Below, in pieces: positions 6,588 to 17,900 of a DNA stretch of 38,772 nt. Under the pieces are notes generated by a model. That model was not told the DNA's origin, did no database searches, and saw nothing but the letters and a program-made list of their open reading frames with translations. The first letter of the stretch is position 1, and each line of letters opens with the position of its first letter. The stretch is from Bacteroidota bacterium (lineage in GTDB: Bacteria; Bacteroidota; Bacteroidia; Bacteroidales; Paludibacteraceae), in the NCBI GenBank assembly GCA_030706465.1, contig JAUZOM010000015.1:1-38772 (forward strand). Direction: 5' to 3'. The position numbers and the translations under genes are program-made.

Positions 6588-7775
6588 ATGGCAAAAGAAA
6601 AATTTGACAGGTCAAAACCACACGTAAACGTAGGAACCATTGGTCACGTTGACCACGGTAAGACTACCCTGACCGCTGCAATTACCATGGTACTTGCAAA
6701 AAAAGGACTTTCTGAATTGCGTTCATTCGATTCGATCGATAATGCACCTGAAGAAAAAGAACGTGGTATTACGATTAACACTTCTCACGTAGAATACCAA
6801 ACAGCGAATCGTCACTATGCACACGTAGACTGTCCGGGACATGCCGATTATATTAAGAACATGGTTACAGGAGCTGCTCAAATGGATGGAGCAATCATTG
6901 TAGTAGCAGCGACTGATGGTCCGATGCCACAAACCCGTGAACACATTTTGTTAGCCCGTCAGGTAAACGTACCTCGTATTGTTGTTTTCATGAACAAATG
7001 CGATATGGTTGATGATGAAGAAATGTTGGAATTAGTAGAAATGGAAATGCGTGAATTGCTTTCATTCTATGATTTCGATGGTGATAATACTCCTATTATC
7101 CGTGGTTCTGCCCTTGGTGCATTAAACGGAGAAGCTCAATGGGAAGAAAAAGTAATGGAATTAATGGATGCTGTTGACAGTTGGATCCAATTGCCAGAAC
7201 GTGCAACCGACAAACCATTCTTAATGCCAGTTGAAGATGTATTCTCAATCACAGGTCGTGGTACAGTTGCTACAGGTCGTATTGAAACAGGTATCATCAG
7301 AACCGGTGAAGAAGTTCAAATCATTGGGTTAGGTCATGAAGCTAAAAAATCGGTTGTAACGGGAGTTGAAATGTTCCGTAAGATTTTGGACGAAGGTCAG
7401 GCTGGTGATAACGTAGGTTTATTACTTCGCGGTGTAGATAAAGATGAAATTAAACGTGGTATGGTTATTACCCATCCGGGAAAAGTAACACCTCATACTT
7501 CATTTAAAGCAGCAGTTTATATCCTGAAGAAAGAAGAAGGTGGTCGTCACACTCCATTCCATAACCGTTACCGTCCTCAATTTTATATCCGTACCCTGGA
7601 CGTAACCGGTGAAATCACTCTTCCGGAAGGAACAGAGATGGTCATGCCAGGTGATAACCTTGAAATCTCAGTTACCTTAATCTATCCGGTAGCTTGTAAC
7701 ATTGGTTTACGCTTTGCTATTCGTGAAGGTGGACGTACAGTCGGTTCAGGTCAGATTACAGAACTTCTTGACTAA
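6588..7775 (+). CDS. tuf: Translation elongation factor Tu
   Basis: A 395-residue GTPase that carries aminoacyl-tRNA to the ribosome. G1 GHVDHGKT is at residues 19-26, G3 DCPGH at 81-85 and G4 NKCD at 136-139. Domains 2 and 3 are complete, with the conserved [11 protein letters not shown], and the protein ends in [10 protein letters not shown]. The start is preceded by an AT-rich leader without a Shine-Dalgarno. It follows four tRNA genes and is followed by a hairpin and tRNA-Trp, the usual Bacteroidales arrangement. No sign of kirromycin-type resistance changes was looked for beyond the overall intact sequence. Confidence 0.99.
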   Translation: MAKEKFDRSKPHVNVGTIGHVDHGKTTLTAAITMVLAKKGLSELRSFDSIDNAPEEKERGITINTSHVEYQTANRHYAHVDCPGHADYIKNMVTGAAQMDGAIIVVAATDGPMPQTREHILLARQVNVPRIVVFMNKCDMVDDEEMLELVEMEMRELLSFYDFDGDNTPIIRGSALGALNGEAQWEEKVMELMDAVDSWIQLPERATDKPFLMPVEDVFSITGRGTVATGRIETGIIRTGEEVQIIGLGHEAKKSVVTGVEMFRKILDEGQAGDNVGLLLRGVDKDEIKRGMVITHPGKVTPHTSFKAAVYILKKEEGGRHTPFHNRYRPQFYIRTLDVTGEITLPEGTEMVMPGDNLEISVTLIYPVACNIGLRFAIREGGRTVGSGQITELLD

Positions 7776-7800
7776 GAATTAGATTTTAACTATACAATAA

Positions 7801-7828
7801 AGTCGTTTCCAGTAAAATGGAAACGACT
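7801..7828 (+). terminator. Hairpin between tuf and trnW
   Basis: AGTCGTTTCC (7801-7810) pairs perfectly with GGAAACGACT (7819-7828) over an eight-base loop. No T tract follows and tRNA-Trp starts six bases later. It may be a processing site or partial terminator rather than a full stop. Confidence 0.6.
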
Positions 7829-7834
7829 GAATAC

Positions 7835-7907
7835 ACGGGCGTAGCTCAGTTGGTAGAGCACTGGTCTCCAAAACCAGGTGTCGGGAGTTCGAGCCTCTCT
7901 GCCCGTG
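7835..7907 (+). tRNA. tRNA-Trp (anticodon CCA)
   Basis: Acceptor arms ACGGGCG and TGCCCGT with discriminator G, anticodon stem CTGGT/ACCAG with loop CTCCAAA, T loop AGTTCGAGCCT. It sits between tuf and secE, as in many bacteria. Confidence 0.96.
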
Positions 7908-7923
7908 CAAATTCTATTTATAT

Positions 7924-8115
7924 ATGAAGATAATTAACTATATCAAAGAGGCGTATTTAGAACTTGTTCAGAAAGTATCCTGGCCAACACGGGCAGAACT
8001 GACTAACAGTGCAGTAGTGGTATTAATTGCTTCCATCATTCTTGCATTGATAGTTTGGCTTATGGACTTAGGTTTTGAAAATATCATGAAATTTATTTAC
8101 GGACAACTGTCTTAA
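7924..8115 (+). CDS. secE: Preprotein translocase subunit SecE
   Basis: A 63-residue single-span SecE, the small stabilising subunit of the SecYEG channel. The amphipathic helix carries the family motif ELVQKVSWPTRAEL (residues about 11-24), and the hydrophobic span VVVLIASIILALIVWLM follows. The short length, with one membrane helix, is the usual non-enterobacterial form. It starts 16 bases after tRNA-Trp and ends eight bases before nusG. Confidence 0.95.
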   Translation: MKIINYIKEAYLELVQKVSWPTRAELTNSAVVVLIASIILALIVWLMDLGFENIMKFIYGQLS

Positions 8116-8123
8116 TTTAATCA

Positions 8124-8687
8124 ATGGAGGTCAATAAAGTGTCTGAGTCAACAAATTTAAAATGGTATGTAATGCGTGCCATTAGCGGAAAAGAGAGCAA
8201 GGTAAAGGAATATATTGATGCAGAAATCAAAAATTCGGATCTTGGTCAATATGTTGCCCAGGTATTAATTCCTACAGAGAAGGTTTACCAGATTCGTAAC
8301 GGCAAAAAGATTACCAAAGAACGTAGTTGCATGCCGGGATATGTCTTGATAGAAGCTAATCTAATCGGTGAAATTCCTCACCGTCTGCGTAACACACCAA
8401 ATGTAATTGGTTTTTTGGGAGAACGGAACAATGTTCCAACCCCGATTCGTCCTTCGGAAGTGAATCGGATATTGGGTACGGTTGACGAACTACAGGAGAC
8501 AGAAGAAGAAATGCTCACGCCTTTCTATATTGGTGAGAACGTGAAAGTGATTTTTGGTCCTTTCACCGGATTTAGCGGGTTGATAGAGGAAGTAAATACC
8601 GAGAAGAAAAAACTCAAAGTTATGGTTATGATATTCGGACGGAAAACTCCGCTCGAATTAGCATTCACACAAGTAGAAAAGGAGTAG
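8124..8687 (+). CDS. nusG: Transcription termination/antitermination protein NusG
   Basis: A 187-residue NusG that binds the RNA polymerase clamp and links it to Rho or the ribosome. The N-terminal NGN domain starts at KWYVMRAISGKESKVKEYI (about 13-31) and includes PGYVLIEA (71-78). The C-terminal KOW domain, about 136-187, contains GENVKVIFGPFTGFSGLIEE. It is followed by rplK, as in most bacteria. The start codon reads ATGGAGG; a GTG six codons in, after this GGAGG, is a possible alternative start, but the upstream ATG gives the better spacing from secE. Confidence 0.96.
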   Translation: MEVNKVSESTNLKWYVMRAISGKESKVKEYIDAEIKNSDLGQYVAQVLIPTEKVYQIRNGKKITKERSCMPGYVLIEANLIGEIPHRLRNTPNVIGFLGERNNVPTPIRPSEVNRILGTVDELQETEEEMLTPFYIGENVKVIFGPFTGFSGLIEEVNTEKKKLKVMVMIFGRKTPLELAFTQVEKE

Positions 8688-8741
8688 TAGATTACTGTTA
8701 CTAATCGATCACTCCAGTTTAACATCAAAAATTAAAACATT

Positions 8742-9185
8742 ATGGCTAAAGAGATTGCTGGACAAATTAAATTACAGATTAAAGGAGGTGCGGCAAACCC
8801 CTCTCCTCCGGTAGGTCCTGCATTGGGATCTAAGGGAATCAATATAATGGAGTTTTGCAAACAATTTAATGCCAGAACCCAAGACAAACCGGGTAAAATT
8901 TTACCCGCAGTCATCACCTATTATACTGACAAATCATTCGACTTTATTGTAAAGACTCCACCTGTTGCTATTCAATTATTGGAAGTGACTAAACTGAAAA
9001 GTGGATCGGCAGAGCCAAACCGTAAAAAAGTAGCTGAAATAACCTGGGAACAGGTAGAAGCTATTGCAGTGGACAAAATGGTCGATTTGAATTGTTTTGA
9101 ATTAGACGCAGCTATGAAAATGGTTGCCGGTACAGCTAGAAGTATGGGTATTACCGTAAAAGGTACTTTTCCAGTTAAACATTAA
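8742..9185 (+). CDS. rplK: Large ribosomal subunit protein uL11
   Basis: A 147-residue uL11 of the GTPase-associated centre, with the conserved proline-rich opening [20 protein letters not shown] followed by [19 protein letters not shown]. The C-terminal rRNA-binding domain has the AGTARSMGI motif near the end. It starts 54 bases after nusG in an AT-rich gap and begins the rplKAJL group. Confidence 0.98.
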   Translation: MAKEIAGQIKLQIKGGAANPSPPVGPALGSKGINIMEFCKQFNARTQDKPGKILPAVITYYTDKSFDFIVKTPPVAIQLLEVTKLKSGSAEPNRKKVAEITWEQVEAIAVDKMVDLNCFELDAAMKMVAGTARSMGITVKGTFPVKH

Positions 9186-9203
9186 TATAAACTTCAATTA
9201 AAA

Positions 9204-9899
9204 ATGAGTAAACTGACAAAAAATCAAAGGTTAGCTTTAGAAAAAATTGAAGCAGGAAAAACCTATTCTCTCAAAGAGGGAGCCGGACTGGTAAAAGAAA
9301 TTACCAATTCGAAATTTGATGCTTCTGTTGATATCGATGTCCGCCTAGGTGTTGATCCTCGGAAAGCCAACCAAATGGTACGCGGCGTAGTGTCGTTACC
9401 AAACGGCACCGGAAAACAAGTAAAGGTTCTTGCATTATGTACTCCCGACCAAGAAGCAGCGGCAAAAGAAGCCGGTGCTGATTTTGTAGGTCTCGATGAA
9501 TATATCGAAAAAATCAAGGGTGGATGGACCGATGTGGATGTCATTATCACAATGCCAGCCATCATGGGTAAATTGGGTGCACTGGGTCGTGTATTAGGAC
9601 CACGTGGTTTGATGCCTAACCCGAAAAGTGGTACCGTTACGAACGAAGTAGGGAAAGCAGTAAAAGAAGTAAAACAAGGAAAAATCGACTTTAAAGTTGA
9701 TAAATATGGTATTATACATACTTCAGTTGGGAAAGTATCTTTTACAACTGAACAACTTGTAGAAAATGCCAAAGAATTTGTTTCTACTTTGATGAAACTT
9801 AGACCCACAGCCGCAAAAGGTACTTATGTAAAGAGCATTTATCTTTCAAGCACAATGAGTATGGGTATTAAGATTGAACCCAAATCAATTGAAGAATAA
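9204..9899 (+). CDS. rplA: Large ribosomal subunit protein uL1
   Basis: A 231-residue uL1 of the ribosomal stalk that guides deacylated tRNA exit. The diagnostic block [19 protein letters not shown] lies near residues 130-148, and the usual [18 protein letters not shown] follows. It is 18 bases from rplK and 12 bases from rplJ. uL1 represses its own operon in other bacteria; I did not identify the RNA site here. Confidence 0.98.
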   Translation: MSKLTKNQRLALEKIEAGKTYSLKEGAGLVKEITNSKFDASVDIDVRLGVDPRKANQMVRGVVSLPNGTGKQVKVLALCTPDQEAAAKEAGADFVGLDEYIEKIKGGWTDVDVIITMPAIMGKLGALGRVLGPRGLMPNPKSGTVTNEVGKAVKEVKQGKIDFKVDKYGIIHTSVGKVSFTTEQLVENAKEFVSTLMKLRPTAAKGTYVKSIYLSSTMSMGIKIEPKSIEE

Positions 9900-9911
9900 A
9901 ATTTAAAGTTT

Positions 9912-10439
9912 ATGAAAAAGGAAGATAAAAGCGCTATTATAAAACAACTTGAGTCGACTCTTAGTGAGTATTCTCACTTCTATTTAGCTGATTTTGGTGG
10001 CTTGAACGCTGCGAAGACCACTGAATTAAGAAGAATTTGCTTCAAACAAGGTATCAAACTTGTGGTTGTAAAAAATACATTGCTTCAAAAAGCACTTGAA
10101 AACTCAGCAGTAGACTTTGGTGAACTTTACGGTTCTCTTACAGGTGAAACATCGTTGATGCTTTCGAATGTTGGTAATGCTCCTGCTAAAGTTATTTTGA
10201 ATTTAAATAAAGCAAACAAGAGCAAGGTTAAAAAAACAATTTTTAAAGCAGCATATGTAGAAGAGAGTTTCTATGTTGGTGAAGATCAATTAGAAGCATT
10301 AATTCATGTTAAGAGTAAAAACGAACTTATTGCCGATGTTATTGCCTTGTTGCAATCGCCTGCTAAGAACGTTATTTCAGCACTCCAAACAGGAGGAACA
10401 ACTATCCACGGTGTATTGAAGACATTGTCGGAAAGATAA
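9912..10439 (+). CDS. rplJ: Large ribosomal subunit protein uL10
   Basis: A 175-residue uL10 that anchors bL12 dimers. The N-terminal rRNA-binding part contains YLADFGGLNAAKTTELRR and LVVVKNTLLQKAL, and the C-terminal helix carries the bL12 docking surface. The gap to rplA is only 12 bases, so a long L10 leader structure cannot sit directly before this gene. Confidence 0.97.
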   Translation: MKKEDKSAIIKQLESTLSEYSHFYLADFGGLNAAKTTELRRICFKQGIKLVVVKNTLLQKALENSAVDFGELYGSLTGETSLMLSNVGNAPAKVILNLNKANKSKVKKTIFKAAYVEESFYVGEDQLEALIHVKSKNELIADVIALLQSPAKNVISALQTGGTTIHGVLKTLSER

Positions 10440-10484
10440 AATTATCCCAAAATAAAAAAAACAAAATCATAAAAAATAAGTAAA

Positions 10485-10862
10485 ATGGCAGATTTGAAAG
10501 CTTTTGCAGAACAATTGGTTAACTTAACAGTTAAAGAAGTAAATGAGTTAGCTCAAATTTTGAAAGATGTATACGGTATTGAACCAGCTGCTGCAGCTGT
10601 TGCTGTTGCCGCAGGTGCTCCTGCAGCTGCTGCTGAGGCAGTAGAAGAAAAGACAGCTTTTGATGTTGTATTAAAAGCAGCCGGAGCTAATAAATTATCT
10701 ATCGTTAAGTTAGTTAAAGAATTAACCGGACTTGGCTTGAAAGAAGCTAAAGATTTAGTAGATGCAGCTCCTTCAGTAGTTAAAGAAGGTGCAACAAAAG
10801 ACGAAGCTGAAGCCTTAAAAAAATCACTCACCGAAGGCGGAGCTGAAGTTGAACTTAAATAA
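10485..10862 (+). CDS. rplL: Large ribosomal subunit protein bL12
   Basis: A 125-residue bL7/L12 stalk protein. An N-terminal dimerisation domain is followed by an alanine-rich hinge ([18 protein letters not shown], about residues 36-53) and the C-terminal factor-binding domain with [20 protein letters not shown]. The protein is acidic, as usual. A hairpin with T tract follows before rpoB. Confidence 0.98.
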   Translation: MADLKAFAEQLVNLTVKEVNELAQILKDVYGIEPAAAAVAVAAGAPAAAAEAVEEKTAFDVVLKAAGANKLSIVKLVKELTGLGLKEAKDLVDAAPSVVKEGATKDEAEALKKSLTEGGAEVELK

Positions 10863-10885
10863 CAAAACCTGATTACCAGGTCTTT

Positions 10886-10925
10886 GGTTTAGATTCCCTC
10901 TGAAAGAGGGATTCTAAACCTTTTT
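10886..10925 (+). terminator. Terminator/attenuator between rplL and rpoB
   Basis: GGTTTAGATTCCCTCT (10886-10901) pairs with 10905-10920, with one T.T mismatch and a GAA loop, followed by five T. A smaller hairpin (ACCTG/CAGGT, 10867-10881) precedes it. The position matches the partial terminator that lowers rpoBC relative to ribosomal protein genes in other bacteria. Confidence 0.8.
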
Positions 10926-10974
10926 CTGTCTATAAAATAATTGAGTTCACCGCACCCAAATAACCTCTTTGAAA

Positions 10975-13900
10975 ATGTCTTCATTAACAAAAAATCAAAG
11001 AATAAATTTTGCTTCTATTAAAAATCAGTTAGAATATCCTGATTTTTTGGAAGTACAATTAAAATCTTTCCAGGACTTTTTTCAAATGGACACTGCTCCA
11101 GAAAAAAGAAAATCAGAAGGTTTGTATAAGGTTTTTTCCGAAAACTTTCCTATCGCTGATACCCGAAATAATTTCATCCTCGAATTTCTCGATTATTACG
11201 TTGACCCTCCACGTTATTCGATTGATGAGTGTGTCGAACGCGGCTTAACTTACAGCGTGCCGCTTAAAGCCAAACTAAAACTATATTGCACCGACCCGGA
11301 TCACGAAGATTTTGATACGGTGATACAAGATGTCTATCTGGGGCCTATCCCCTATATGACAGCAAAAGGAACTTTTGTAATAAATGGTGCTGAACGTGTA
11401 ATTGTGTCGCAGCTTCACCGTTCACCCGGTGTGTTCTTCGGTCAAAGTACACACGCTAACGGAACGAAACTATATTCTGCAAGGATTATTCCTTTCCGCG
11501 GATCCTGGATCGAATTTGCAACGGACATCAACAATGTCATGTACGCTTATATCGACCGTAAGAAAAAACTCCCCGTAACTACCTTGCTTCGTGCCATCGG
11601 GTTCGAAAGCGATAAAGATATATTAGAGATTTTCAATCTTGCCGAAGAAGTTAAAGTAAGCAAGACCAGTTTGAAAAAGGCCCTTGGTCAAAAATTAGCA
11701 GCCCGCGTTTTGAAAACCTGGGTTGAGGATTTTGTGGATGAAGATACCGGCGAAGTGGTAACTATCGAACGTAATGAAGTCATTATTGATCGTGAAACAA
11801 TTTTGGAGAACAGTCATATAGACGAAATTCTGGAAGCTGGAACCCCGACTATTTTGCTTCATAAGACAGATGCTAATCAGAATGATTATGCAATCATATA
11901 CAACACGCTTCAAAAAGACCCGAGTAACTCCGAAAAAGAAGCAGTACTCTATATCTATCGTCAATTACGTAATGCTGTACCGGCTGATGATTCAACCGCC
12001 CGCGAAGTAATCAATAATTTATTCTTCTCCGAAAAACGTTACGATTTAGGCGATGTAGGCCGCTTCCGGATTAACCGGAAGTTAAACCTCACAACAAGTA
12101 GCGACATCAAGGTGTTGACAAAAGAAGACATCATTGAAATCATCAAATATCTGATTGAGTTGATTAACTCAAAAGCCGATGTGGATGATATTGACCACTT
12201 GAGCAATCGTCGTGTACGTACAGTAGGCGAACAATTATATAATCAATTCGGCGTAGGACTTTCCCGTATGGCTCGCACCATTCGTGAACGGATGAATGTT
12301 CGTGATAACGAAGTATTCACTCCTATCGATTTGATCAATGCAAAAAGCATTTCTTCGGTAATCAATTCATTCTTTGGTACCAATGCACTTTCGCAGTTTA
12401 TGGATCAACAAAATCCATTGGCTGAGATTACGCACAAACGACGCATGTCAGCCCTCGGGCCCGGTGGTTTATCGCGTGAACGTGCGGGCTTTGAGGTACG
12501 AGATGTTCATTATACTCACTACGGCCGATTATGTCCAATTGAGACCCCTGAAGGGCCTAACATTGGTTTGATTTCTTCGTTGTGTATATACGCTAAAATC
12601 AACGAGCTTGGTTTTATCGAAACTCCATATCGTAAAGTAACCGATTCGGTTGTTGATACAACAGAAGCCGGAATTGAGTACTTTACAGCGGAAGAGGAAG
12701 AAAACCTGATTATTGCTCAAGGTAATGCTCCATTAAATGATAAAGGTGAGTTTATAAATTCCAAGGTAAAATCGCGTTTAGGTGCTGATTTTCCAGTTAT
12801 ATCACCATCGGAAGTAAATTTAATGGATGTCTCACCTTCGCAGATTGCATCGATAGCAGCAGCTTTGATTCCCTTTCTGGAACATGATGATGCTAACCGT
12901 GCTTTGATGGGATCAAACATGATGCGCCAGGCTGTGCCTTTATTGCGCTGTGAAGCTCCTATTGTAGGAACAGGCATTGAGGCACAATTGATTCGTGATT
13001 CACGGACACAAGTAGCAGCTGAAGGAGAGGGAGTCATTGAATTTGTAGATGCAACCCGTATCAATATACGTTATGAAAGGACAGAAGAAGACGAATTTGT
13101 AAGCTTCGAATCGGCTGTCAAAGAATACAAATTGCCGAAGTTCCAGAAAACAAACCAAAATACAACAATTGACCTACGTCCTATTGTTGTAAAAGGAGAG
13201 AAAGTTCATGCCGGACAGATTTTGACTGAAGGATATTCAACACAAAATGGCGAATTGGCTATCGGTAAGAATTTGAAGGTCGCATTCATGCCCTGGAAAG
13301 GATATAACTTTGAGGATGCCATTGTAATTAACGAACGGGTAGTACGTGAAGATATATTCACATCAATTCATGTCGTGGAACAACTTTTGGATGTCCGCGA
13401 AACAAAACGTGGAATTGAAGAGTTCACTTCGGATATTCCAAACGTAAGCGAAGAAGCCACCAAAGATCTTGACGAAAATGGTATTATTCGCATTGGGGCC
13501 CGTATTGAACCCGGCGATATTATTATCGGGAAAATAACTCCAAAAGGAGAATCAGACCCTTCACCGGAAGAAAAACTGCTTCGAGCTATTTTTGGAGATA
13601 AAGCAGGAGATGTGAAAGATGCTTCTTTGAAAGCAACCCCATCGCTTTCGGGTGTAGTGATCGGTAAACGTTTGTTCTCTAAAGCACAAAAGAACCGGAA
13701 GTCAAAGTTAGCAGATAAAGCTGTTCTCCCGAAACTGGATGAAGAGTTCGAAAATCAAGCTACAATCTTACGCAACACATTAGTTGAGAAACTAATTATA
13801 TTACTTGGAGATAAAACGTCTGCGGGAGTGAAAGATTTCTTAGGTAGCGATATTATCTCACGAAATAGTAAATTCACTATTGAACGTTTGCGTGAAATAG

Positions 13901-14787
13901 ATTATACAGCTATTCAATTAAGCAAGTGGACTACAGATGCACACAAGAATGAGTTGGTAAAAAGACTTATCATGAATTATCTGAGGAAACACAAAGAATT
14001 GGATGCCCAGATAAAACGTCAGAAATTCAACATCACGATTGGGGATGAACTTCCAAATGGAATTGTACAAATTGCCAAAGTATATATTGCGAAAAAACGA
14101 AAAATACGTGTAGGTGATAAGATGGCAGGACGCCACGGAAATAAAGGGATTGTTTCCCGTATTGTTCGCCAGGAAGATATGCCTTTCCTTGCCGATGGAA
14201 CTCCGGTCGACATTGTACTGAATCCGCTGGGTGTGCCTTCCCGTATGAACTTGGGACAGATTTTTGAAACAGTTCTAGGTTGGGCCGGAAAAGAATTGGG
14301 TGTACGTTTTGCTACTCCTATTTTCGACGGTGCTAGTCTTGATGATTTGAATGCCTGGACCGATAAAGCCGGTGTACCAAATTATGGTAAAACATATTTA
14401 TACGATGGCGGAACAGGTGAGCGATTTGACCAAACAGCTACAGTTGGTGTGATTTATATGTTGAAACTGGGGCACATGGTTGAAGATAAAATGCACGCAC
14501 GCTCGATTGGGCCATATTCACTTATTACGCAACAACCACTTGGAGGTAAAGCTCAATTTGGGGGACAACGTTTCGGAGAAATGGAAGTTTGGGCACTTGA
14601 AGCATTTGGTGCTGCTCATATTTTGCAAGAAATATTAACAGTAAAATCGGATGATGTTATGGGTCGTGCCCGCACTTACGAGGCGATTGTAAAAGGTGAT
14701 CCAATGCCAACGCCTGGAATTCCGGAATCGCTCAACGTGTTGTTGCACGAACTTCGAGGATTAGGTCTGAGCATCAGTTTAGATTAA
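10975..14787 (+). CDS. rpoB: DNA-directed RNA polymerase subunit beta
   Basis: A 1270-residue beta subunit closely resembling Bacteroides RpoB. ATG 10975 gives the family opening [20 protein letters not shown]; a TTG two codons earlier is not needed. The rifampicin-binding region is wild type at the usual resistance positions ([10 protein letters not shown], then [14 protein letters not shown]), so no rifampicin resistance is predicted. The catalytic-centre blocks [15 protein letters not shown] and [19 protein letters not shown], and the C-terminal [12 protein letters not shown]-like block, are intact. It is followed after 125 bases by rpoC. Confidence 0.99.
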   Translation: MSSLTKNQRINFASIKNQLEYPDFLEVQLKSFQDFFQMDTAPEKRKSEGLYKVFSENFPIADTRNNFILEFLDYYVDPPRYSIDECVERGLTYSVPLKAKLKLYCTDPDHEDFDTVIQDVYLGPIPYMTAKGTFVINGAERVIVSQLHRSPGVFFGQSTHANGTKLYSARIIPFRGSWIEFATDINNVMYAYIDRKKKLPVTTLLRAIGFESDKDILEIFNLAEEVKVSKTSLKKALGQKLAARVLKTWVEDFVDEDTGEVVTIERNEVIIDRETILENSHIDEILEAGTPTILLHKTDANQNDYAIIYNTLQKDPSNSEKEAVLYIYRQLRNAVPADDSTAREVINNLFFSEKRYDLGDVGRFRINRKLNLTTSSDIKVLTKEDIIEIIKYLIELINSKADVDDIDHLSNRRVRTVGEQLYNQFGVGLSRMARTIRERMNVRDNEVFTPIDLINAKSISSVINSFFGTNALSQFMDQQNPLAEITHKRRMSALGPGGLSRERAGFEVRDVHYTHYGRLCPIETPEGPNIGLISSLCIYAKINELGFIETPYRKVTDSVVDTTEAGIEYFTAEEEENLIIAQGNAPLNDKGEFINSKVKSRLGADFPVISPSEVNLMDVSPSQIASIAAALIPFLEHDDANRALMGSNMMRQAVPLLRCEAPIVGTGIEAQLIRDSRTQVAAEGEGVIEFVDATRINIRYERTEEDEFVSFESAVKEYKLPKFQKTNQNTTIDLRPIVVKGEKVHAGQILTEGYSTQNGELAIGKNLKVAFMPWKGYNFEDAIVINERVVREDIFTSIHVVEQLLDVRETKRGIEEFTSDIPNVSEEATKDLDENGIIRIGARIEPGDIIIGKITPKGESDPSPEEKLLRAIFGDKAGDVKDASLKATPSLSGVVIGKRLFSKAQKNRKSKLADKAVLPKLDEEFENQATILRNTLVEKLIILLGDKTSAGVKDFLGSDIISRNSKFTIERLREIDYTAIQLSKWTTDAHKNELVKRLIMNYLRKHKELDAQIKRQKFNITIGDELPNGIVQIAKVYIAKKRKIRVGDKMAGRHGNKGIVSRIVRQEDMPFLADGTPVDIVLNPLGVPSRMNLGQIFETVLGWAGKELGVRFATPIFDGASLDDLNAWTDKAGVPNYGKTYLYDGGTGERFDQTATVGVIYMLKLGHMVEDKMHARSIGPYSLITQQPLGGKAQFGGQRFGEMEVWALEAFGAAHILQEILTVKSDDVMGRARTYEAIVKGDPMPTPGIPESLNVLLHELRGLGLSISLD

Positions 14788-14820
14788 AAGTGCCTTAAAT
14801 TTATTGAAAAACTTAAGACA

Positions 14821-14847
14821 AATAAATAGAGCTAAGCTCTATTTATT
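14821..14847. repeat. 13-bp perfect inverted repeat between rpoB and rpoC
   Basis: AATAAATAGAGCT and its exact complement AGCTCTATTTATT are separated by one A. As RNA it would form an 11-bp stem with a five-base loop. It lies 33 bases after the rpoB stop and 66 before rpoC and lacks a T tract, so a processing or stability role is more likely than termination. Confidence 0.85.
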
Positions 14848-14912
14848 AACTTTCAATCATAAATTGTGAATTCAAAAAATGTAAATCTTATAACTCTTTA
14901 TAAAACAGAGAT

Positions 14913-17900
14913 ATGGCTTTTAAAAATGATAATAAGGTAAAGAGTAATTTTAATAAAATCTCAATCGGTTTAGCATCTCCGGAAGAAATTTTAAAATTAT
15001 CGAGTGGCGAGGTTCTCAAACCCGAAACCATTAATTATCGAACCTACAAACCAGAAAGAGATGGTTTGTTCTGTGAACGTATTTTCGGTCCTACCAAGGA
15101 CTTCGAATGCCATTGCGGAAAATACAAACGTATCCGTTACAAGGGAATTGTCTGTGATCGTTGTGGAGTCGAAGTAACGGAGAAAAAAGTTCGTCGTGAA
15201 CGTATGGGACACATTCAATTGGTAGTTCCGGTTGCTCACATCTGGTATTTTCGATCATTACCGAACAAAATAGGTTATTTGTTGGGTATGCCTACAAAAA
15301 AACTTGATTCAATTATTTATTACGAAAAATATGTTATCATTCAGGGTGGAATCCTCGAAAACGGTGAAAATATTGCCCAGGGAGAATTACTTTCAGAAGA
15401 TGAGTATTTAGACATACTTGAAGCATTACCACGTGAAAATCAATTACTGGAAGACACCGATCCGAACAAGTTTATTGCGAAAATGGGTGCAGATGCCATT
15501 CATGACATGCTAAGCCGTCTGGATTTGGACGTTTTATCGTATGATTTGCGGCACAAAGCAAATACTGACACATCACAACAACGAAAGAACGAAGCTTTAA
15601 AACGCCTTCAAATTGTAGAATCGTTTCGTGCTTCTAAATTGCGGAATAAACCAGAATGGATGATTATAAAAATCGTTCCTGTTATACCTCCTGAATTACG
15701 TCCGTTGGTACCTTTGGATGGTGGCCGATTTGCTACTTCCGATTTAAACGATTTATACAGACGTGTTATTATTCGTAATAACCGGTTGAAACGATTGATC
15801 GAAATTAAAGCTCCGGAAGTAATTCTTCGTAATGAGAAACGTATGCTTCAGGAAGCTGTTGATTCATTATTTGATAATTCACGTAAATCAAGTGCTGTTA
15901 AAACCGATGCAAACCGTCCGTTAAAATCACTTTCCGACAGTTTGAAAGGGAAACAAGGTCGTTTCCGTCAGAACTTACTTGGAAAACGTGTCGATTATTC
16001 AGCTCGTTCAGTTATTGTTGTGGGTCCTGAATTGAAGATGCACGAATGCGGATTACCAAAAGACATGGCAGCCGAGTTATATAAGCCGTTTGTTATCCGT
16101 AAATTAATTGAGCGCGGAATTGTAAAAACAGTAAAATCGGCTAAGAAAATTGTCGATCGCAAAGATCCAGTGATCTGGGATATTTTAGAATACGTGATGA
16201 AAGGTCATCCTGTATTACTAAACCGTGCACCGACTTTGCACCGTTTGGGGATACAAGCTTTTCAGCCTAAAATGATTGAAGGAAAAGCCATTCAACTTCA
16301 CCCACTGGCATGTACGGCTTTTAATGCCGACTTTGATGGCGACCAGATGGCTGTTCACTTACCTCTAGGTAACGAAGCTATTCTGGAAGCACAGATGTTG
16401 ATGTTGGCTTCACATAATATTTTAAATCCGGCTAATGGAGCTCCGATCACCGTACCATCTCAAGACATGGTACTTGGTTTGTATTATATTACAAAACCGC
16501 GAAAGGGCGCTTTGGGTGAAGGTTTGATCTTCTATTCTCCGGAAGAGGCCGAAATTGCTTATAATGAACGGAAAGTTGCATTACACTCGTGGATTAAAGT
16601 AAAAACAAAAGACCTGGATTCTGAAGGGAAATTAGTTGATACGATAATAGAAACCACAGTAGGACGTATATTATTTAATAAATGTGTACCTACGGAAGTT
16701 GGTTATATCAACGAGTTACTATCTAAAAAATCATTACGTGATATTATTGGTAATGTAATTGATATATGTGGTGTAGCCCGTACAGCACATTTCCTTGACG
16801 ATATTAAAGATTTGGGTTATTACATGGCGTTCAAAGGAGGACTTTCGTTCAATTTGAATGATGTAATTATTCCACCCGAAAAAGATGAGCTCGTTAAAGA
16901 GGGAAATGCAGAGGTAGATGAAATTCTGAATAACTATAATATGGGATTCATTACCTTCAATGAACGGTACAATCAAATTATTGATACATGGACTCACGTA
17001 AACTCTAAATTGTCGAATATTTTGATGAAACAACTTTCAACCGACAATCAGGGATTCAACTCGGTCTACATGATGTTAGATTCAGGAGCCCGTGGTTCGA
17101 AAGAACAGATACGTCAGTTATCCGGTATGCGTGGATTGATGGCCAAACCTCAAAAGTCTGGTGCTGAAGGTGGTCAGATTATTGAAAACCCGATTCTATC
17201 TAACTTTAAAGAGGGACTTTCAGTGTTGGAATACTTTATTTCAACTCACGGTGCTCGAAAAGGGTTGGCTGATACTGCCTTGAAAACTGCAGATGCTGGA
17301 TATCTAACCCGTCGTCTGGTAGATGTGTCGCAAGATGTTATTATCAATGAAGACGATTGTGGAACACTACGAGGTTTGATAGCAACCGAAATGAAAAACA
17401 ACGAAGAAGTAATATCTTCGCTTTACGAACGAATTCTTGGTCGTGTTTCGGTTCATGATATTTATCATCCTTTAACTGGGGAATTAATAGTTTCGTCAGG
17501 TTCACAAATTACTGAATTACTGGCAAAAAAGATTCAGGATTCGCCAATTGAACGGGTTGAAATTCGATCAGTATTGACCTGTGAATCTAAAAAGGGTGTT
17601 TGTGCAAAATGTTACGGACGTAACCTTGCTACAGGAAAAATGGTTCATATAGGGGAAGCTGTGGGTGTTATTGCAGCACAGTCAATCGGTGAACCGGGAA
17701 CTCAGTTGACATTGCGTACTTTCCACGTTGGTGGTGTTGCATCAAATGTAGGTGCTGAAAATAAAATTATCTTACGATATGATGGTCGCATTGAATTTGA
17801 TGAACTTCGAACGGTTGATGCCATTGAGGACAACGTAAATGTACATCAGGTAGTAGTAAGTCGTTTGACTGAAATGCGTGTCATTGATACAAATACGGGC

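Noticed and set aside
8124-8145. GTG internal start of nusG behind GGAGG
   Set aside because: The phylum rarely uses Shine-Dalgarno signals, and ATG 8124 fits the spacing after secE. Noted only as an alternative.
9263-9808. 181-codon minus-strand frame opposite rplA
   Set aside because: It is a shadow of a strongly conserved ribosomal protein gene, with no family features and the codon bias of the opposite strand.
12374-12480. Possible rifampicin-resistance changes in RpoB
   Set aside because: All commonly mutated positions of the rifampicin pocket carry wild-type residues for this phylum.
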